Source: Myxococcales bacterium (GTDB lineage Bacteria > Myxococcota_A > Polyangia > Polyangiales > GCA-016699535). Taken from it: a stretch of DNA of 64,000 nucleotides. The notes under the pieces are model-generated. The model made no database searches. It was not told the DNA's origin and saw only the letters and a program-made list of their open reading frames with translations. The position numbers and the translations under genes are program-made. Position 1 is the first letter of the stretch, and every line of letters begins with the position of its first letter. The stretch is taken from positions 3,046,001 to 3,110,000 of the forward strand of contig CP064980.1 in assembly GCA_016699535.1 (NCBI GenBank). Reading direction: 5' to 3'. This document shows positions 60,420-64,000 of this stretch, piece after piece.

Positions 60420-61874
60420 TTAGTAATCCCACACCAGCAAAGCATAGTTGCCCGCAGCCCGAAAAGCGTACGATCCAGAAGGAGTAACAATCATCGTAGA
60501 CAGATCGCTGACTAATGCCGATCCGATGAGCTTTCGGGATGCGAGCAACTGAAGTTCGGCACCTGCCCCTATTTCAACAGAAGCACTTTCGATATCTGCG
60601 CCGACTTCAGCGATCGTTGTAGTCGCAGAAAGCTGTGGAGTAATCGTGAACTTCAACGGAAGGTCTCCAACGTTATATGCACGAAAAGGAACTGTGTTTG
60701 TGTCAGGTAAGGCGTAGAGAGTGCGCCAACGCAATTCAGCATCGTATCCGTTCTTGTCGAACTCATAAGTTTCCAACATTACCCTAGTCGAATTGTACAT
60801 CGCGCACACCACCAACACCGGCTCTCCGTTCTGAAGCTCGGAAACAGTGCTAAGCTCAACCAATTTGTTTTGAATGCGAATTAGGCAATCGTGGTCATTG
60901 TCTTGGGGCCAAACAAATGGATCCGGGTCGAAACTTGGACCCTCATCAACTCTCGACACCACACGGCCCGTTTTTGCATCGTACTCAATTCCATCTATAA
61001 ACCGTCTAAAAACATCGAGCTCATCTTCCTCAACACTTTCGTTGCCTTGCTCCGCAAGAGTAGCATCCATCTGGCGCACTAGTTCTAAACGAATCATCTC
61101 AAGTTGAGTTTCCGCCGCCGACAGCTCACCTTGGCGCAGTCGCTGTAGAATGGCATTTGAGATTTGTGCCAGTAAGCCTATCTCAAGAAGTTCAAACGAC
61201 GAATGCTGAGGTCGCATCATATACCATGAGTCAAGCCCACGAATAGCAATTGCAGCTATTGCAAGGCCAGCCAACGAAAGCAGCGTGATAACTTTGGACC
61301 AACTTAGATCAGGTATCGAGAAACTTGCTAGTCCAACAGCTCCGAGTAGCGTTGCCGTTTGCCGGAGACTTTCGCCGAGCTCTGCAAAATCTATTTGAGA
61401 CAGTAAAACCTGTTGGCCGGATTGAGCATGTTGGCCATTGACAGTAAGACAGCCAGAATCAACATAGCCCTCACGTGCACTGTTTTGAAGATTTGTTTGC
61501 GTATCTGCACTAACAAGCTCTTCGCGAATCTCATTGCTTCCGTAATCCTGAACAAGCTCTTTGTCGGGTTGAGCCGCAAAGCGCTGGCGAACAACGCAGC
61601 TACCCTCATTGCAAACTAATTCAGCGTTGCTTAAAGCTTCACCAAAATTTTCCCGCCCCTTTGCTTCTACATAGCTACGAAAAGGTTCACAAACATCAAA
61701 AGGATCCTCAGGGCTCCCTTCCCCGTTGTATGTTACTTTATCAACCCGAAATGGAAGTCCAACGAGAGCGCCTTCAAGTTCACCTAAGTCATTGGATTCT
61801 GGCTTCGCCGGCGCAAGTGAGCAAGCGACACTCCCGATACAGATAAGAGCTAGAAGTCGACCAAGAAAAGGCAT
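60420..61874 (-). CDS. Lipoprotein with one internal membrane helix, unknown function
   Basis: The start MPFLGRLLALIC gives a signal peptide with lipobox GSVAC; the frame is open further upstream without a better signal. The N-terminal domain has several Cys (VCEPFRSYVEAKG, LVCNEGSCVVRQRF). A hydrophobic stretch (KVITLLSLAGLAIAAIAIRGL) lies in the middle, then a helical part and a C-terminal region of beta type (FTITPQLSATTTIAEVG...). This lipid anchor plus internal hydrophobic helix recalls the lipoproteins at 32-38 kb. No family recognised. Convergent with thiL. Confidence 0.65.
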   Translation of the reverse strand: MPFLGRLLALICIGSVACSLAPAKPESNDLGELEGALVGLPFRVDKVTYNGEGSPEDPFDVCEPFRSYVEAKGRENFGEALSNAELVCNEGSCVVRQRFAAQPDKELVQDYGSNEIREELVSADTQTNLQNSAREGYVDSGCLTVNGQHAQSGQQVLLSQIDFAELGESLRQTATLLGAVGLASFSIPDLSWSKVITLLSLAGLAIAAIAIRGLDSWYMMRPQHSSFELLEIGLLAQISNAILQRLRQGELSAAETQLEMIRLELVRQMDATLAEQGNESVEEDELDVFRRFIDGIEYDAKTGRVVSRVDEGPSFDPDPFVWPQDNDHDCLIRIQNKLVELSTVSELQNGEPVLVVCAMYNSTRVMLETYEFDKNGYDAELRWRTLYALPDTNTVPFRAYNVGDLPLKFTITPQLSATTTIAEVGADIESASVEIGAGAELQLLASRKLIGSALVSDLSTMIVTPSGSYAFRAAGNYALLVWDY

Positions 61875-62033
61875 GGCTATAAACGGAGCAAAAACAATGC
61901 CAACGGATATTTCGCTGCTTTCTGCGAATTTAGCATGTAGGATAACCAAGCCGCTGTGGATAGGATACCCCAGCACAGCAACACAATACCCGCACCATAC
62001 GCATGCCGACTGAAGTGTGACCGATACCTTTGT

Positions 62034-62489
62034 TTAACTTTTAATAATGGTCACGGGACAATCGGCACCACGCATGACGCGTTCACTGACGCTACCAAGG
62101 ATGATTCCATCTAAGGTAGCAACGCCCCGAGAACCCATCACAACCATAAAAGGTCTGCTCTTCTTCGCGTAGTTAATGAGTTCCACACTCGGAACTCCTT
62201 CAAGGGAAACATGACGGCGCAAAACTTTATGTTCTTTTAGTACTGCTTCGGCTCGTTCAAACGCGGTCTTTGTTGCTGCTGCCTTGGCACGCAATGAGTC
62301 TTCCTTAGAAAAAGCCACCACTCCACCAAAATTGATCCCAGGCGTATCATACGCGTAAACCAATTCGAGTTCTGCATCAAAGCGAGTCGCCAAGTCTGCG
62401 GCAAAACGCAAGGCGTTTTCACAACCAGCTGAACCATCAATGGGAACCATAATTTTTTGCATCGCTCGTCTCCTAGATTTCGGCTTCAC
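62034..62489 (-). CDS. Universal stress protein (UspA family), single domain
   Basis: 151 residues. KIMVPIDGSAGCENALRFAADLA is the N-terminal strand-helix, and VVMGSRGVATLDGIILGSVSERVMRGADCPVTIIK contains the ATP-binding G-2x-G-9x-G(S/T) pattern. Cytoplasmic. Its ATG overlaps the stop of the two-domain Usp gene by 4 bases; both belong to one unit. Confidence 0.9.
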   Translation of the reverse strand: MKPKSRRRAMQKIMVPIDGSAGCENALRFAADLATRFDAELELVYAYDTPGINFGGVVAFSKEDSLRAKAAATKTAFERAEAVLKEHKVLRRHVSLEGVPSVELINYAKKSRPFMVVMGSRGVATLDGIILGSVSERVMRGADCPVTIIKS

Positions 62490-63388
62490 CCGCGAACAAC
62501 AAACACCGGCATTGTGGCATAGCGAAGAGTGCGCTCAGCAGTGCTGCCCAAAAAGAACTTTTTCAGATTTCCTTTGCCACTTGCACTCAACACGAGAAAA
62601 GAAGCATCGCGATGGGATGCATGCTCAGCCAGGGCATGCCCCGTTGTCTTATCGGAAGGAGTCTGCTTGAAGGTAGTTTTGGCGCTCGGAACAAGCAAAG
62701 CCTTTAGTTCATCAAGTTGTTGCTTGGCGTGATCGGCCCAAAGTTGATTCACAGGCTCGTCCAACTCGCGACTCAGCGGTGCACTGATGTGCACAAGCTC
62801 AATAGAAGCTTGCAATTTTTCCACAAAGGGTTGGACAAAAGAAATCGCTCTTTTGTTTTCATCGGAAAAATCGACACCAACAACCCACTTACACTTATGA
62901 AGCGCTGCAGGCAAAGTGGCATTGGGCGGCAGCGCTAGTACGGGTACATTACTGTGCCGAAGCACTGTGCTCGAAGTGCTGCCAAACACATGCTGAACCA
63001 ACGGAGAGTGGCTCACGCTACTCGAACGCAACCCGAGAACAACAAACGCCGGCGGATGCTCCTTCGCATAGTCAAGAATGCCTGTACTTGCACGTTCGTT
63101 TCGAAACTCGACGCAACACTCAACACCTAGCTTTTGCACAACAGACTGCTCAAGCTTAAGTTGTTTTTCTGCAGCGTCACGACGTTCGGCCATGGTTTTG
63201 CGCATGGCTTCGATAGCAGGAAGCAAGGCCTGCGGAACATCTTCAGACGATTCGGCATCTGCAACACCCATAAAATGAAGCAAACAGAGCTTAACATCCA
63301 AAGCTTTGGCTAAGGTTGCCGCAAACTGCAGCCGTGTTTGGTTGTTTGCCGCCAAATCTGTAGGAAACAGCAGAGTGTTTTCAGACAT
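62486..63388 (-). CDS. Two-domain universal stress protein
   Basis: 300 residues made of two Usp domains in tandem (UspE-like). The first ends VVLGLRSSSVSHSPLVQHVFGSTSSTVLRHSNVPVLALP, the second FLVLSASGKGNLKKFFLGSTAERTLRYATMPVFVVRG, both with the G.......GS/T....R....PV pattern. Begins LLFPTDLAANNQTRLQFAATLA. Probably nucleotide-binding, general stress role. Confidence 0.87.
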   Translation of the reverse strand: MSENTLLFPTDLAANNQTRLQFAATLAKALDVKLCLLHFMGVADAESSEDVPQALLPAIEAMRKTMAERRDAAEKQLKLEQSVVQKLGVECCVEFRNERASTGILDYAKEHPPAFVVLGLRSSSVSHSPLVQHVFGSTSSTVLRHSNVPVLALPPNATLPAALHKCKWVVGVDFSDENKRAISFVQPFVEKLQASIELVHISAPLSRELDEPVNQLWADHAKQQLDELKALLVPSAKTTFKQTPSDKTTGHALAEHASHRDASFLVLSASGKGNLKKFFLGSTAERTLRYATMPVFVVRG

Positions 63389-63464
63389 TTGGCTAATTAT
63401 ATCGCATGCGAGAAAAAAGATTAAGCTGCCTTGCTATGACTCAGCATTATTATAAAAAGCAAGC

Positions 63465-63710
63465 CTAATCCACCTCTTTCTCACCTTTATCATTGACTGC
63501 ACCACGAGGAGGAATGATCGTCGGTTCGTATTCGGATTCCGGATAACTCCGAACGCCAGTCCTTGCAGGATGAACCGCGCCAATTGGGACAGGTTCGAGG
63601 TCTCGATCAACCGGTTTTTCGTCAACACGAGCATTGCTACCGCCGCACCCGACTAACCAGCAAACAGCGAGCAGTGATCCCATCCGAATTTTTTTCATTC
63701 CTTTTGACAT
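63465..63710 (-). CDS. Small lipoprotein, unknown function
   Basis: About 80 residues: signal peptide MKKIRMGSLLAVCWLVGC with a lipobox (VGCGG), then a short polar Pro-rich chain (PVDRDLEPVPIGAVHPARTGV...EYEPTIIPPRG). Start is either ATG 63710 or 63698; both give the same mature protein. No domain recognised. Divergent from the hibernation factor gene. Confidence 0.6.
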   Translation of the reverse strand: MSKGMKKIRMGSLLAVCWLVGCGGSNARVDEKPVDRDLEPVPIGAVHPARTGVRSYPESEYEPTIIPPRGAVNDKGEKEVD

Positions 63711-63792
63711 TAGCACAGCTTAACCTGGAAAAATACTTGGACGATGGTATAAACGAAAGAGATCAAACGGACTCAATGATAAGGTGTTTTTG

Positions 63793-64000
63793 ATGACTTT
63801 TCCCTTACAAATTACATTTCGCGATATTCCACCCTCCGAAGCTCTTGAACAACGAATTCGAGAAAAAGCTGCTAAACTCGAAAAGTTTCATGACCGTATT
63901 CATCGCTGCCATGTCGTTATAGAAGCGCCACACCGGCACAAACACAAAGGCTTTCTTTACGAAGTTACCATAGACATAACGCTGCCAATATGCGAACTCT
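63793..64000 (+). CDS. hpf: HPF/RaiA (S30AE) ribosome hibernation factor, N-terminal part (cut by window edge)
   Basis: The visible 69 residues begin MTFPLQITFRDIPPSEALEQRI and continue KAAKLEKFHDRIHRCHVVIEAP, the start of the S30AE beta-alpha domain. HRHKHKGFLYEVTIDITLP is typical of the group that carries a cold-shock-like C-terminal domain, though that part is outside the window. The protein should bind the 30S decoding region in stationary phase. It is cut at position 64000. Confidence 0.8.
   Translation, partial: MTFPLQITFRDIPPSEALEQRIREKAAKLEKFHDRIHRCHVVIEAPHRHKHKGFLYEVTIDITLPICEL

Overview
The window looks like part of a draft chromosome from a deltaproteobacterium in the Myxococcota sense, with a base composition near 50% GC. 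Reasons: a MYXO-CTERM-like protein tail, very many secreted lipoproteins with Cys-rich, low-complexity linkers, the planctomycete/myxobacterial-style DUF1501 cluster, a SMUG1-type uracil-DNA glycosylase, and a Gram-negative division and cell wall cluster with a meso-DAP-type MurE. No rRNA, tRNA, prophage, insertion sequence or cas gene was seen.

Layout. 0-2 kb: end of a class III aminotransferase and a two-subunit CoA transferase in one operon. 2-5 kb: FHA protein, M74-like peptidase, NlpC/P60 lipoprotein, PilZ protein. 5-10.6 kb: a pair of hairpin repeats, miaE, a glycosyltransferase, SMUG1, a FeoA-FeoB fusion and a 54-residue membrane protein. 10.6-21.5 kb: secreted proteins (unknown lipoprotein, EEP nuclease-like lipoprotein, a three-gene DUF1549-like/DUF1501/cytochrome-like operon, a beta-barrel-like protein, a Cys-repeat MYXO-CTERM protein). 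21.6-26.5 kb: aminotransferase, radical SAM protein, D12 adenine methyltransferase, KamA-family aminomutase. 26.6-30.4 kb: a candidate structured RNA followed by sdhC-sdhA-sdhB. 30.4-32 kb: DedA and LD-carboxypeptidase. 32-38.5 kb: an array of unrecognised lipoproteins, some with extra hydrophobic segments. 38.9-41.6 kb: DUF2254-like membrane protein and HD-domain protein, then a second hairpin pair. 42-58.8 kb: the dcw cluster on the minus strand, read mraZ-rsmH-ftsL-ftsI-murE-murF-mraY-murD-ftsW-murG-murC-ftsQ-ftsA-ftsZ, with a likely MraZ operator in front; murB and ddl are absent from it. 58.9-64 kb: small membrane protein, thiL, unknown lipoprotein, two universal stress proteins, a small lipoprotein and the start of an S30AE hibernation factor.

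The most interesting non-coding signals are: (1) a four-copy family of about 95-bp hairpin elements with a fixed layout, a near-invariant 40-nt core and arms that differ between copies but remain self-complementary, placed as two head-to-head pairs 36 kb apart; (2) a 148-nt element closed by a 21-bp helix with G-U pairs, upstream of sdhC; (3) one isolated CRISPR-repeat-like sequence upstream of a DNA methyltransferase; (4) a 65-bp near-perfect palindrome between murG and murC; (5) mutually exclusive inverted repeats before the lipoprotein array.

Caution: at least six genes (miaE, feoB, the D12 methyltransferase twice, kamA, sdhC, murG), and probably a lipoprotein, carry frameshifts where the family sequence resumes in another frame. 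Several lie in short homopolymers and one is in the essential murG, so sequencing or assembly error is the first explanation. All functional calls rest on motif recognition by eye; no database search was possible.
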